A program made the translations under genes and the position numbers. The notes beneath the pieces were generated by a model, which was not told where the DNA came from, did not search any database, and saw nothing but the letters and a program-made list of their open reading frames with translations. Of a stretch of DNA of 64,000 bases, positions 40,702 through 50,417 are shown one piece after another. The DNA comes from Pseudomonadota bacterium. GTDB taxonomy: Bacteria; Pseudomonadota; Alphaproteobacteria; Rhizobiales; Hyphomicrobiaceae. The stretch spans positions 53,838 to 117,837 of the forward strand of contig JAFAFW010000107.1 in the NCBI GenBank assembly GCA_023423275.1, in the 5' to 3' direction. Positions within the stretch are counted from its first letter, which is position 1. Every line of letters starts with the position of its first letter.

Positions 40702-42806
40702 TCGTCCTCCGTCAGCACGGCAACGCCGAGTTCTCTCGCTTTGGACAGCTTCGATCCCGCATCGGCGCCAGCCACGACGTAATCCGTCTTCTTCGAGACC
40801 GATCCGGCGACCTTCGCGCCCAACCGCTCGGCCTGCGCCTTTGCCTCGCCGCGCGTCAAGCGTTCCAGGCTTCCGGTGAAGACGACGGTCTTGCCGGTGA
40901 CCGACGACTGTGTCGCCACGGCGCGTGCGAACGCCTCGACCGTGATCTCAGCCAGCAGCGCCTCGATGGCTTCGATATTATGCGGTTCAGAGAAGAAATC
41001 GATCAGTGCATCGACGACCGTCTCGCCGATACCTTCGATATTATCGATATCGTTGTAAGCGTCGCTCTTGTGCCCACCCTCGACAGCGGCTTTGACGGCC
41101 GCGGCGAACGCGTCCCAGGTTCCATAAGCGTTGGCGAGATCGCGTGCTGTCGTCTCGCCGACGTGACGAATGCCGAGCCCGAAGATAAACCGGTCGAGAG
41201 GAACCTTGCGGCGCGCCTCGATGGCCTTGAACAGGTTCTCGACCGATTTCTTGCCGTAGCCTTTCTTGTCGATGAGCTTGTCGCTGCGTTTTTCCTCGCG
41301 GGCCGCCAGCGTAAAGATATCCGCGGGACGCATGATGCGCCCCTCATCATAGAACAGCTCGATCTGCTTCTCGCCGAGCCCTTCGATATCCAGCGCGTTG
41401 CGCGACACAAAATGGCGTAGCCGCTCCTTCGCCTGCGCCGGGCAAATCAAACCGCCGGTGCAGCGGCGAACAGCATCAGTTTCGCCCGTACGCTCGTTAA
41501 CCTCACGGACGGCATGGCTGCCGCACACCGGACAGACTGTCGGGAACGCATAAGGCTTGCTGTCGCGGGGGCGCTTCTCCTGCACGACCTGCACGATCTG
41601 AGGAATGACATCGCCCGCGCGCTGCACGACGACCGTATCGCCGACGCGGATGTCCTTGCGCTTGATCTCGTCCTCGTTGTGCAATGTCGCGTTGGTCACG
41701 ACGACACCACCGACCGTCACCGGTTCCAGCTTTGCCACCGGCGTCAGCGCGCCCGTCCGCCCCACCTGGATTTCGATGTTGCGCAGAATTGTGATCGCCT
41801 GCTCCGCCGGGAATTTGTGCGCAATCGCCCATCGCGGAGACCGCGAGACAAAGCCAAGCCGCTCCTGCAGATCGAGCCGATCGACCTTATAGACGACGCC
41901 GTCGATGTCGTAGCCGAGAGTTGCCCGCTGTTGCGCGATCTCGCGGTAGAACGCGAGCATTTCATCGGCATTCTGGCAGACGCGCGCCAATGGATTGACT
42001 GGAAATCCCCACCGCTCGAATGCGTCGTAGACACCCGATTGCGTTACAGCAGGCAATGCAGACGCCTCGCCCCAGGCGTATGCAAAGAACCGCAGCGGCC
42101 GGCTGGCGGTAATCGACGCATCGAGCTGACGTAGCGAACCTGCCGCCGCATTGCGCGGGTTGGCGAAGATCTTCTGCCCCGTCTCGGCCTGTGTTTCATT
42201 CAGTTTACGGAAATCGGCATGCGACAGGTAGATCTCGCCGCGCACATCGATGATGTCCGGCACGTCTGATTTTTTTATCGCATGCGGAATCTGGCGGATC
42301 GTGCGCACATTCGCGGTGACATTCTCGCCTTCGGTTCCGTCCCCGCGCGTTGCCGCCTCGATCAGCCGGCCACGCTCGTATCGCAGCGAAATCGACAAAC
42401 CGTCGATCTTCGGCTCGGCCGTGAACGCGACACGATCGCTGTCGGACTTGATCCCAAGAAAGCGATGCACACGCTCGACGAACTCCCGGATTTCGTCGTC
42501 GTTGAACGCGTTGCCGAGTGACAGCATGGGCACGCGATGTCGAATTTTGCCGAACCCCTCGGCCGGCGCTGCTCCGACCTTTCGGGACGGGCTGTCTTCC
42601 CGGATCAGCGCCGGATAGGCCGCCTCGATCTCAGCGTTACGCCGGCGCAGATCATCGTACTCGGCATCCGAGATCTCGGGCGCATCGGCCTGATAGTAGA
42701 GATTATCATGATGCGCGATCTCGGTTGCCAGGCGGGCCAATTCCGCATTGGCTTCATCCGGCGTCAGTTCGGCGACCGGCTTATGGCTGAATGGTGAGGT
42801 CTTCAT
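40674..42806 (-). CDS. ligA: NAD-dependent DNA ligase LigA
   Basis: Seals nicks during replication and repair using NAD. 710 residues. The adenylation lysine is in AEPKIDGLSISLRYERGR, followed by the RGDGTEGENVT motif. The OB-fold is followed by the zinc-finger cysteines of CPVCGSHAVRE and RRCTGGLICPAQ. Helix-hairpin-helix repeats come next, and a C-terminal BRCT domain (VTGKTVVFTGSLERLTRGEA) is complete. The start MKTSPFSHKPVAEL lies at 42806. BamD is the next gene upstream. In many relatives recN lies between them; here there are only 139 noncoding bases. Confidence 0.97.
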   Translation of the reverse strand: MKTSPFSHKPVAELTPDEANAELARLATEIAHHDNLYYQADAPEISDAEYDDLRRRNAEIEAAYPALIREDSPSRKVGAAPAEGFGKIRHRVPMLSLGNAFNDDEIREFVERVHRFLGIKSDSDRVAFTAEPKIDGLSISLRYERGRLIEAATRGDGTEGENVTANVRTIRQIPHAIKKSDVPDIIDVRGEIYLSHADFRKLNETQAETGQKIFANPRNAAAGSLRQLDASITASRPLRFFAYAWGEASALPAVTQSGVYDAFERWGFPVNPLARVCQNADEMLAFYREIAQQRATLGYDIDGVVYKVDRLDLQERLGFVSRSPRWAIAHKFPAEQAITILRNIEIQVGRTGALTPVAKLEPVTVGGVVVTNATLHNEDEIKRKDIRVGDTVVVQRAGDVIPQIVQVVQEKRPRDSKPYAFPTVCPVCGSHAVREVNERTGETDAVRRCTGGLICPAQAKERLRHFVSRNALDIEGLGEKQIELFYDEGRIMRPADIFTLAAREEKRSDKLIDKKGYGKKSVENLFKAIEARRKVPLDRFIFGLGIRHVGETTARDLANAYGTWDAFAAAVKAAVEGGHKSDAYNDIDNIEGIGETVVDALIDFFSEPHNIEAIEALLAEITVEAFARAVATQSSVTGKTVVFTGSLERLTRGEAKAQAERLGAKVAGSVSKKTDYVVAGADAGSKLSKARELGVAVLTEDEWLSLISRQ

Positions 42807-42945
42807 GCGAGCGCGCCGCAGAATGACTGGACAAGACGGCTAGGTGGCATGCGAAACCCACCACAATCAAGTCCGGAGACGACGAACACACAAGCGCCGC
42901 CTCGAGTGAGTCCCGCGAACCAGCGGTCCGAGAAGATGGCCGGGT

Positions 42946-43806
42946 TCAGCCGCTCGATGTGAGCTTCGGAAGCTTGATGTTCTGCCAAGCCTTGCTCAGC
43001 CAGGAGCCACCTTCCTCACGTGGCGCCAGACCATCCGACTGAAGCAGCGCGTAAGCATCCTTGTACCAGCGCGAATTCGGGAAGTTATGTCCGAGCACGG
43101 CTGCCGCGGTCTGCGCTTCCTGCTTGATGCCGAGCGCCATGTAGCACTCGACCAGCCGCATCAATGCTTCTTCGACATGCGCGGTTGTCTGATGCTCGGT
43201 CACCACCGTCTTGAAACGGTTGATGGCCGCGAGGTAATTCTTGCCGTCGAGATAGTAGCGTCCGACTTCCATCTCCGAAGCCGCGATGTTGTCCTCCGCA
43301 ATGCGCATCCGATTGTCGGCATCGCGGGCATAGGGGCTATCAGGATAGCGCGCCTTCAGCGTTTTCAGCTCCGCCAGCGCCTTGCGCGCGTTCGACTGAT
43401 CCCGGTTCGGACCGACCATCTCGTCGAAATAGGAGGACACGATGATGTGGTGCGCCAGCGCCGCTTCTTTGGTGCCCGGATGCATGGTGGTGTAGCGCCG
43501 CGCCGTAGCGATCGCTTCCGGAGTCTTGCCCGCCCGGTAGTAGGCATAGGCCGACATCACCATCGCGCGGCGGGCTTCCTGCGAATACGGATGATCGCGA
43601 TCCAGATCCTCGAACTTCTTGGCGGCCGCCTCGTACTTGCCGCTGTTCATGAGTTGATCGCCGATGGCGTACATCTTGTCGGGCGGATCGGGGTTCAGCA
43701 GCTTCGCGGCATCGCCGGATGACGAGCACCCGCCGAGAGGCACGAAGGCCGCGAGCAGCACGGCCGACATGACCATCTGCTTCGCGCTGATCCGTTGGAC
43801 AGCCAT
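42946..43806 (-). CDS. bamD: Outer membrane assembly lipoprotein BamD
   Basis: Essential lipoprotein partner of BamA in beta-barrel insertion. A signal peptide ending in the lipobox PLGGC is followed by about five tetratricopeptide repeats. Segments such as MYAIGDQLMNSGKYEAAAKK, MSAYAYYRAGKTPEAIATAR and EVGRYYLDGKNYLAAINRFK show the motif. The chain is about 286 residues from the ATG at 43806, which has GAGG seven bases upstream; the longer frame to 43887 is not needed. The lpxC gene lies 287 bases upstream. Confidence 0.95.
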   Translation of the reverse strand: MAVQRISAKQMVMSAVLLAAFVPLGGCSSSGDAAKLLNPDPPDKMYAIGDQLMNSGKYEAAAKKFEDLDRDHPYSQEARRAMVMSAYAYYRAGKTPEAIATARRYTTMHPGTKEAALAHHIIVSSYFDEMVGPNRDQSNARKALAELKTLKARYPDSPYARDADNRMRIAEDNIAASEMEVGRYYLDGKNYLAAINRFKTVVTEHQTTAHVEEALMRLVECYMALGIKQEAQTAAAVLGHNFPNSRWYKDAYALLQSDGLAPREEGGSWLSKAWQNIKLPKLTSSG

Positions 43807-44093
43807 TACCCAGCCTCTCACGTCGCCTGCCCCTCGTCTGTCGCCAGCCGAATATGCATCCAGCTCAACGCTTCGAGCGCACACCACTGAGCCACTCCGG
43901 TGCGCGAATCAATCCGCAGAATACCGTAAGCCCCTGACAAAAGCGGATTGTTACCCACTTCTTTAAACGGGAATTTGTGGTCAGGATACGGCGATCTCGG
44001 TCCTTTGGGCGATCATTGCACGGCAGATTGCCACGGCGCCCTCGACAGATTCCGGAAACACGAGCGGGGAAAACAAGAGTGGCTGAGTGCGGC

Positions 44094-45032
44094 TCACTCG
44101 CCTGCAGCGATAGCCATGGCCGTCGGCAGCCGGACGAACGCCTCGCGAACGCGCGGAGCCTGCACCATTGTCCAAGCCGACGTATCGGCGAGGAGGGCCT
44201 TGACGACATTGGCATTCAGGCGATGACCGCCGCGCACGGAGCGATAGCAACCCAGCATCGGCAGGCCGGCCAGAGACAGATCACCCACCGCATCCAGCAT
44301 CTTGTGACGGACGAACTCCTGCGGATAGCGCAGACCTTCGCGGTTCAGGATCCGATCATCACCGATGGCAATCGTGTTATCGAGCGAAGCACCAAGCGCA
44401 AGACCTGCCTTCCAGAGCTTCTCGACATCGCGCATGAACCCGAAGGTGCGGGCGCGGGACAATTCATGGCGGAACACGCCAGGGCTGATATCGAACGCCA
44501 TCCGCTGCTCGCCGATCACCGACGTATCGAAGGTGATCTCTATGTCAAGGCGGAAGCCTGAATGCGGGGTTAGCTCACCCCAAGACTCGCCTTCTTCAAC
44601 ACGGATCGGCTTCAGAACCTTGAGGAACTTGCGCGGCTCGGTCAGCTCGCGGATGCCGACTTCGTCGATTGCGGCAACAAACGGCGCGGCGCTGCCGTCC
44701 ATGATCGGCACTTCCTTGCTATCGATCTCGATGTAGCAATTGTCGATCGACAGTCCCCGGAGCGCAGCCAGCAGATGCTCGACGGTGCCGACGCTGACAC
44801 CGGCATCATCACCGATGACCGTGCAGAGCGTCAGATTCTTGACATAGCGAACATCGGCCGGGATTTCCGCAATAATTCGGCCACGTTTATTCACTAGAAA
44901 CTTCAGACCAGTGTCGGAGCTGGCCGGATGCAGGATAACGGAAGCAGGCGCTCCGCTATGGACCCCTTTTCCTTGTAACTCGATTTCACGGGCAATCGTC
45001 GTCTGTCGCGAGCCGATGAATCGCTTCGACAT
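44094..45032 (-). CDS. lpxC: UDP-3-O-acyl-N-acetylglucosamine deacetylase LpxC
   Basis: First committed step of lipid A synthesis. The start MSKRFIGSRQTTI leads to the conserved GKGVHSGAPASV, then EHLLAALRGLSIDNCYIEID with a zinc histidine. The other zinc ligands lie in FVRHKMLDAVGDLSLAG. The length is about 312 residues. A frame extending to a GTG at 45113 adds a nonconserved leader, so 45032 is preferred. LpxC is the usual gene downstream of ftsZ. Its degradation by FtsH in other bacteria makes the ftsH gene in this window a plausible controller. Confidence 0.96.
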   Translation of the reverse strand: MSKRFIGSRQTTIAREIELQGKGVHSGAPASVILHPASSDTGLKFLVNKRGRIIAEIPADVRYVKNLTLCTVIGDDAGVSVGTVEHLLAALRGLSIDNCYIEIDSKEVPIMDGSAAPFVAAIDEVGIRELTEPRKFLKVLKPIRVEEGESWGELTPHSGFRLDIEITFDTSVIGEQRMAFDISPGVFRHELSRARTFGFMRDVEKLWKAGLALGASLDNTIAIGDDRILNREGLRYPQEFVRHKMLDAVGDLSLAGLPMLGCYRSVRGGHRLNANVVKALLADTSAWTMVQAPRVREAFVRLPTAMAIAAGE

Positions 45033-45291
45033 ATCTGCGCCGTCCCTCGATCCCTGCAGGTTCACACGCCGTTCCCAATCGGCCTGCTCACCTTCCCCCG
45101 TCCGATCATTCACTACTTGCCGGTCTTGTTGCGGTCATTCTTGAACATGAGACCTGCGACCGGCGCGAAGCGAACGACTGTTGTGGTAACGATAACGCTG
45201 CGTCCCGCATGGGGACAAATCACGCTTTCTTACGCACTGTTACCGCAAAGCTGCAGGTTAGAAACAGACACGCGTGACGCAACCATGCCGT

Positions 45292-47013
45292 TCACTGACG
45301 CCCGCGACCTTTACGGGAAAAATCCGTGAAATCAACTGGTTCTGACGCCTGTCCATGGGTTTTTCCCAAGTCATCGTACGGATGATGATGCGCGGCGTAC
45401 GGATTATCTGACGTGCGTCCAGCCGATCCGGAATGTGTGTCGTAGGAACTTTCATCGGCCGGTGGATGATTCGGTGATTCGGAACGCCTGCGGAAACCGG
45501 TGATTCGTTCGAACAATCCTGGCTTCCTGGGCGCCGATGCTGGCGCCTGCTGATAGCGATTCGCCGCATGCGCAGGCTGAGCGCCCGTCTCATGCTCGCC
45601 CGCCCGAGCGCGAAACTCGCGTTGCGCGATCGGCGGGAAATCTTCCACCGTTGGCATGCGCCGCTGTCCCCGGCGGATTTCCATCGGACCGGCCGGCGTG
45701 AACGGCTGAGCCTGACGCCCCATGGCGGCAGGGTCCGGCTGGCGCGCCGCAGGCATCGGTGTCGGACCAAGCTGTGGAGCCCGCTCCTCGATCACCACGT
45801 TGTCCGGCCCTCGCCAGATCTCGCGGCCTGCATCAGGATCGGCGCTCTCCCCCTTGATCGCCCCGGTCAGCTTCTCAAAGAAGTCCTGCGACGCCTGAGG
45901 TAGTGGTGGCCGTGGCTGTGCCGCCGGATGCTGCGAAGCTGCCGCGCCATGCTGCGCCGGAGCGGGGGCGAGCGGCGGCGGCATCGTCTGCGGGTGATTC
46001 AGAGGCGGTGGCACAGCGCTGGCTCCGCTGCGCACCTGCTGTTGTGATAGCTCGGCAAGACCGGAGGCGACGATGGAGACGCGCACGCGGTTGCCCAGGC
46101 TTTCATCGAAGGTCGCGCCAACGATGATATTGGCTTCTGGATCAACCTCTTGCCGTACGCGACTGGCGGCTTCGTCGACGTCGTACAGCGTCAGGTCGCG
46201 GCCACCGATGATCGACAGCAGCAACCCTTTGGCGCCTCGCAGCGAAACGTCATCCAGCAGCGGATTGGCGATGGCTTCCTCGGCTGCGGTGACCGCACGG
46301 CGTTCGCCGCTGGCCTCGCCCGTGCCCATCATCGCCGTGCCCATACCGCTCATGATCGTGCGCACATCAGCGAAATCGAGGTTGATCAGCCCCTCTTTGA
46401 CGATGAGATCAACGATGCAGGCGATGCCCGAATAAAGCACCTGGTCAGCCAGAACGAAGGCTTCGGCAAACGTCGTCTTCTCGTTCGCCACGCGGAACAG
46501 GTTCTGATTCGGGATGACGATCAGCGTGTCGACGTATTTGCGCAGTTCCGCGATACCGGCGTCGGCAATCCGCATGCGCCGCTGCCCTTCGAACTGAAAC
46601 GGCTTGGTCACGACACCGACAACCAGGATATCCAGTTCCTTGGCGATGCGCGCAATGACGGACGCAGCCCCGGTGCCCGTGCCGCCTCCCATGCCGGCTG
46701 CCACGAACACCATATGCGAATTCGAAATCTGCGTCCGGATCTCCTCGAGCGCTTCTTCGGCCGCGGCCGAGCCGATCTCGGGCTTCGATCCGGCGCCCAG
46801 CCCTTCCGTGAGGCTGACACCAAGCTGAATGCGCTGTTCCGCGCTCGATGCCGCAAGCGCCTGCGCATCGGTATTCGCGACGATGAAATTCACGCCGGCG
46901 AGACCTGACGCGATCATGTTATTGACAGCGTTCCCGCCAGCGCCGCCCACGCCGACCACCGTGATCCGCGGTTTCAGATCTGTTGTGTCAGGAAGTTGCA
47001 GCTTGATGTTCAT
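45292..47013 (-). CDS. ftsZ: Cell division GTPase FtsZ with divergent C-terminal tail
   Basis: Tubulin-like ring-forming GTPase, about 573 residues. The N-terminal VVGVGGAGGNAVNNMI, the signature GMGGGTGTGAA and the catalytic loop NLDFADVRTIM are intact. The long Pro/Gln linker (residues ~330-550) is normal for the order. The extreme C-terminus reads EPVDFTDFSRKGRGRQ, where alphaproteobacteria normally have L-D/E-I-P-A-F-L-R-R-Q. The two can be aligned as D-F-T-D-F-S-R-K against D-I-P-A-F-L-R-R, so the binding peptide for FtsA and other partners has changed. The start at 47013 lacks a strong ribosome site. Confidence 0.95.
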   Translation of the reverse strand: MNIKLQLPDTTDLKPRITVVGVGGAGGNAVNNMIASGLAGVNFIVANTDAQALAASSAEQRIQLGVSLTEGLGAGSKPEIGSAAAEEALEEIRTQISNSHMVFVAAGMGGGTGTGAASVIARIAKELDILVVGVVTKPFQFEGQRRMRIADAGIAELRKYVDTLIVIPNQNLFRVANEKTTFAEAFVLADQVLYSGIACIVDLIVKEGLINLDFADVRTIMSGMGTAMMGTGEASGERRAVTAAEEAIANPLLDDVSLRGAKGLLLSIIGGRDLTLYDVDEAASRVRQEVDPEANIIVGATFDESLGNRVRVSIVASGLAELSQQQVRSGASAVPPPLNHPQTMPPPLAPAPAQHGAAASQHPAAQPRPPLPQASQDFFEKLTGAIKGESADPDAGREIWRGPDNVVIEERAPQLGPTPMPAARQPDPAAMGRQAQPFTPAGPMEIRRGQRRMPTVEDFPPIAQREFRARAGEHETGAQPAHAANRYQQAPASAPRKPGLFERITGFRRRSESPNHPPADESSYDTHSGSAGRTSDNPYAAHHHPYDDLGKTHGQASEPVDFTDFSRKGRGRQ

Positions 47014-47124
47014 GGCAATGTCACGCCGCGGCAACAAGGATGGCAGGCGCATGCACCCCGAAGAAACCGGTCCCGCAGGATCGTGGCGCTGCCCGATATC
47101 CGCATGCTCGCGTCATGTCCCCCT

Positions 47125-48387
47125 TCAGAAACTCTGCCGCAACCACTGTCCCATCCGCCCGAAATATCCGTGCTCGCTCACGCCATACTCGGGAAACGAG
47201 GCCCATCCTCCCTGCACCATCTGCGCCGCAGGCAGCAGGCCCGCGACGCACGCAAATGCCGGAAGGCTCATATTCGCCGGTAAGCCGCTGGCCTGATGTG
47301 GACCTGCGATCCTGACCGGGCGGCTCAACGCATTGGCCGCAAATTCGCCGATGCCGACGAGTTGACTGGCCCCACCTGTCAAAACGACACGCTCTCCCGC
47401 GTACCTCATGATCTCGCTGCGCTGCATCCGTTCATTGACGAGCGCCAGAAGTCCCTCGACGCGCGGCTGCAGAATCGCCCTCAGCCTCGCCCTGGTCGTC
47501 TGGTGGAAGGCCGAATCGCCCTCCCCCGCGAGCGGATAAGAGAACATTTCATGCTCATCCGACCCGGCAGACACCAGTGCTCCATACAGTGCCTTGATTC
47601 GCTCGGCTTCGGGAAGCGGCGTTCCAAGCTCCCGCGCGATATCGATCGTCATGTGATGACCGCCGATAGGGATCACATCGGCCAACAGGAAGCGATTGTC
47701 GGCAAATACGGAAATCGACGTCGTGCCGCCACCGATGTCGAGGCAGGTGATGCCAAGCCGCCGCTCTTCCTCGCGCGTCACGGCCAGAACGCTGGCCAGG
47801 GCCGACGGGACGGCGGCGCCGAGCGACAGGTAACACCGCTCGATCAGGAGCTTGAGGTTGCGCAACGGCGCCTCGTCAGCGGTGATCGCATGAACATCCG
47901 CGGTGAGGCGGTGCCCAGCCATGCCTTTCGGCTCCATCACGCCCGCATCGTTGTCGATCCGGTAAATCAGCCGGTCGAGATAGACCATATGGCGGCCATC
48001 GCGCTCTGCGTACGCGCGTGCCCCGCGTTTGAGGCGCTGGATATCGTCCTTGCGCACGACACCGCTATCGAGATCGGCGTGTGCCGAGAAATGGCTGGAC
48101 CGCATACGGCCGCAGGAGACACCGGCAACCACCTCTTCGAGTTGGACCCCCGCCATGCGCTCGGCCTGCGCGACGGCAGCACGGACGGAATGCTCCGCCT
48201 CGTCGAGATCAACCACCACGCCACCCTTCACGCCGCGTGATCGCTGGTGCCCAATTCCGATGACACGCTGGCGTGGCTCTCCTCGCGCTCCGCGGCTGTT
48301 CGGATCGACGATCACGCAGCAGACCTTGCTCGTGCCGATATCGATCAGCCCCAGTACGTCAGTGGTTCCTGTCCTGTCACCGGTCAT
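47125..48387 (-). CDS. ftsA: Cell division protein FtsA
   Basis: Actin-like membrane tether of the FtsZ ring, 420 residues. Nucleotide-binding segments LGLIDIGTSKVCCVIV (phosphate 1), ITCLDIGGGTTSISVFADNR (phosphate 2) and RVVLTGGASQLVGI (adenosine) are present. The 1C/2A region includes ERMAGVQLEEVVAGVSCGRM. The C-terminal amphipathic helix GYFGRMGQWLRQSF would insert in the membrane. It lies 23 bases after ftsQ and 111 bases before ftsZ. The changed FtsZ tail raises the question of a co-adapted FtsA. Confidence 0.95.
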   Translation of the reverse strand: MTGDRTGTTDVLGLIDIGTSKVCCVIVDPNSRGARGEPRQRVIGIGHQRSRGVKGGVVVDLDEAEHSVRAAVAQAERMAGVQLEEVVAGVSCGRMRSSHFSAHADLDSGVVRKDDIQRLKRGARAYAERDGRHMVYLDRLIYRIDNDAGVMEPKGMAGHRLTADVHAITADEAPLRNLKLLIERCYLSLGAAVPSALASVLAVTREEERRLGITCLDIGGGTTSISVFADNRFLLADVIPIGGHHMTIDIARELGTPLPEAERIKALYGALVSAGSDEHEMFSYPLAGEGDSAFHQTTRARLRAILQPRVEGLLALVNERMQRSEIMRYAGERVVLTGGASQLVGIGEFAANALSRPVRIAGPHQASGLPANMSLPAFACVAGLLPAAQMVQGGWASFPEYGVSEHGYFGRMGQWLRQSF

Positions 48388-48410
48388 CCAAGGCTCTCCT
48401 CAGTGCCTCA

Positions 48411-49370
48411 TCATCCGGAGGGTTGCGTTTGATGGCCAGCCGTCTCCTTGGACGGTGCGGCCGGTGCGGGTCGCACGATCAGCCGGTCCGGCGCACGGAC
48501 GTCGATGCTGGCCTGCGAGCCATCGAGCAGTCGGCCTCTCACGGGATCGTTCATCAGCCCGGCGAGAGCCCCACGGGCATCGTCGGCAGGCAGGATGATT
48601 TCCGTGCCGCCGGTGAGGCGCAGCGTCCAACGCCGCTCAGCGACGCGGATCGCTTCCTGAAGACGGCCGGCCAGTTCGGGATAGTGCCCGACCAGCGCAA
48701 GAACAGCACTGGCTTCATCGGCAGCGCCTTCCCCGGAAACACGCGGCAGTTCGGTCCACAGCCGCTGGGGTGCCGCGCCGAGCACCCGTCCCGTATCGTC
48801 GATCAGGTAGCTGCGATCGGCCCGGCGCCACACCGCGAACGGCTCGCGCTCGGTGATCTCGATATCGATGCTGTCCGGAAACACGCGATTGATGGTCGCC
48901 GTCTTCACCCACGGCAGCCGCTCGATGCGATGGCGCGCGGCAAGACTGTCGAAACGCAGCATCGAGCGCGAATTGGTGAGATCCAGGGCGTCGAAAATAT
49001 CGCCATCCGGCGTCATCCGATGGCCGTTGAGGAACACCTGGGCCAAACCCAACCCGAGCTGCTCGGCCATCCTGTCGGCTTCCTGGATGAACGGGCGTGC
49101 CTCACGCGCCGCGCTTCCGCCACGCGTCAGCACAGCGAATGCAAGCGCACCGATGACAGCAACAAACAGCGTGGTATAGCGGGCTGCCCGGTGCCGGAAC
49201 TTGCGGGAACGTGGTGAGCGGGGGCCATTCGGCGCACCTGCTCTCTGGCTCGGCGCCTGAGGGGCCTGCCATGACCGCGGACCTGATCCGAACTGCTGCA
49301 ACGGGCTCTCCGATTGCGAGGATGCGCCACGGGCAAGCCACCGTCTCCCGGCCGGCGCTCGACATGCCAC
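48411..49370 (-). CDS. ftsQ: Cell division protein FtsQ
   Basis: Bitopic protein that organises the late divisome. A long basic N-terminus (about 60 residues) precedes the membrane helix TTLFVAVIGALAFAVL. A POTRA-type domain follows (RMTPDGDIFDALDLTNSRSM) and then the beta domain with LPWVKTATINRVFPDSIDIE and ITEREPFAVWRR. The length is 319 residues. The start is uncertain: a GTG at 49370 lies without a clear ribosome site. The 108-base gap upstream to ddl contains three TTAA motifs. Confidence 0.9.
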   Translation of the reverse strand: MACRAPAGRRWLARGASSQSESPLQQFGSGPRSWQAPQAPSQRAGAPNGPRSPRSRKFRHRAARYTTLFVAVIGALAFAVLTRGGSAAREARPFIQEADRMAEQLGLGLAQVFLNGHRMTPDGDIFDALDLTNSRSMLRFDSLAARHRIERLPWVKTATINRVFPDSIDIEITEREPFAVWRRADRSYLIDDTGRVLGAAPQRLWTELPRVSGEGAADEASAVLALVGHYPELAGRLQEAIRVAERRWTLRLTGGTEIILPADDARGALAGLMNDPVRGRLLDGSQASIDVRAPDRLIVRPAPAAPSKETAGHQTQPSG

Positions 49371-49385
49371 ACTCGGCCGAAGAGG

Positions 49386-49452
49386 TTAATTTTTCATTGA
49401 TACGTTAACGGCGCGTGACCCGTGGCGGGCAGATTTGCGCTCTCCGCGTTAA
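49386..49452 (-). promoter_or_regulatory. TTAA cluster upstream of ftsQ, possible CtrA half-sites
   Basis: Three TTAA motifs occur at 49386-49389, 49405-49408 and 49449-49452 in the gap between ddl and ftsQ. TTAA is scarce in this GC-rich DNA. CtrA recognises TTAA-N7-TTAA, and the spacings here (15 and 40 bases) do not fit the full box. They could be half-sites for a division-cycle regulator, or chance. Confidence 0.3.
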
Positions 49453-49478
49453 GGTTTGCGACCGGGCTCATCGGAGAA

Positions 49479-50417
49479 TTACCGATCGATGGTCGCGTCC
49501 TCGACGAGCCAGGCCACCAGGGCTTCGAAGCTCATTCCCGCGTAGGCCGCCATCTCTGGCACCAGCGACGTTCCGGTCATACCCGGCTGTGTGTTGATTT
49601 CGAGGAACGCGAGTTGTCCCGTCGCCTGATCGTAACGGAAATCGCAGCGCGAGACCCCGCGGCAGCCCAGCGCCTTGTGGACGGCCAGTGAGTGCCGCTG
49701 CACGGCGAGGTAAACGTCGGACGGAATCTCCGCCGGCAGAATGTGACGCGAACCGCCGGGCGCATACTTGGCTTCATAATCGTAGAACGCCAGCCGCTCG
49801 TTCGGGACGATGTCGATAATGTCCGTGACCCGATCGCCGATCACGCCGCAGGTCAGCTCGCGGCCAGCCACGAACTGCTCGACCATGATGTTGCCTTCAA
49901 GGGTCGGGATGGACGCGATCGTCTCTGGCGGCCGGTTTGCCCCTGCCGGGACGATTACGACGCCGACGCTGGAGCCCTCCGCGATCGGCTTTGCCACGTA
50001 CGGCGGCTCCATCGCATGACGGCGCAGCGCCTCATCGCGATTGATCACCAGCCCTTGAGCGATCGGCACGCCCATGTCAGCGACGACGCGCTTTGTCCGC
50101 TCCTTATCGATGGCCAGGGACGAGGCCCGCACACCCGAATGCGTATAGGGAATGCCCAGAACTTCCAGCAAGCCCTGCATACACCCGTCCTCGCCCCAGC
50201 GCCCGTGCAGCGCGTTGAAACAGACATCGGGAGCCAGCTCTCTCAGGCGCGTAGCAACGTCGCGATCGACGTCAACCCGCGTGACACGATAACCGCCCGC
50301 CTCCAAAGCAGCGGCGCACGGGCGGCCGGTGTTGAGACTCACTTCGCGCTCGGCCGACCATCCGCCCATCAACACGGCCACGTGCTCGTATTTGCGATCC
50401 TTGCCTTGCGCGCTCAT
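49479..50417 (-). CDS. ddl: D-alanine--D-alanine ligase
   Basis: ATP-grasp ligase giving the D-Ala-D-Ala dipeptide for MurF. The N-terminal AVLMGGWSAEREVSLNTG has the serine loop. The ATP-binding part contains KPIAEGSSVGVVIV, and the metal-binding end is VSRCDFRYDQATGQLAFLEI then NTQPGMTGTSLVP. 312 residues is normal. The ATG overlaps the murB stop by four bases, so the genes are coupled. It is the DdlB position of the dcw cluster. Confidence 0.96.
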   Translation of the reverse strand: MSAQGKDRKYEHVAVLMGGWSAEREVSLNTGRPCAAALEAGGYRVTRVDVDRDVATRLRELAPDVCFNALHGRWGEDGCMQGLLEVLGIPYTHSGVRASSLAIDKERTKRVVADMGVPIAQGLVINRDEALRRHAMEPPYVAKPIAEGSSVGVVIVPAGANRPPETIASIPTLEGNIMVEQFVAGRELTCGVIGDRVTDIIDIVPNERLAFYDYEAKYAPGGSRHILPAEIPSDVYLAVQRHSLAVHKALGCRGVSRCDFRYDQATGQLAFLEINTQPGMTGTSLVPEMAAYAGMSFEALVAWLVEDATIDR

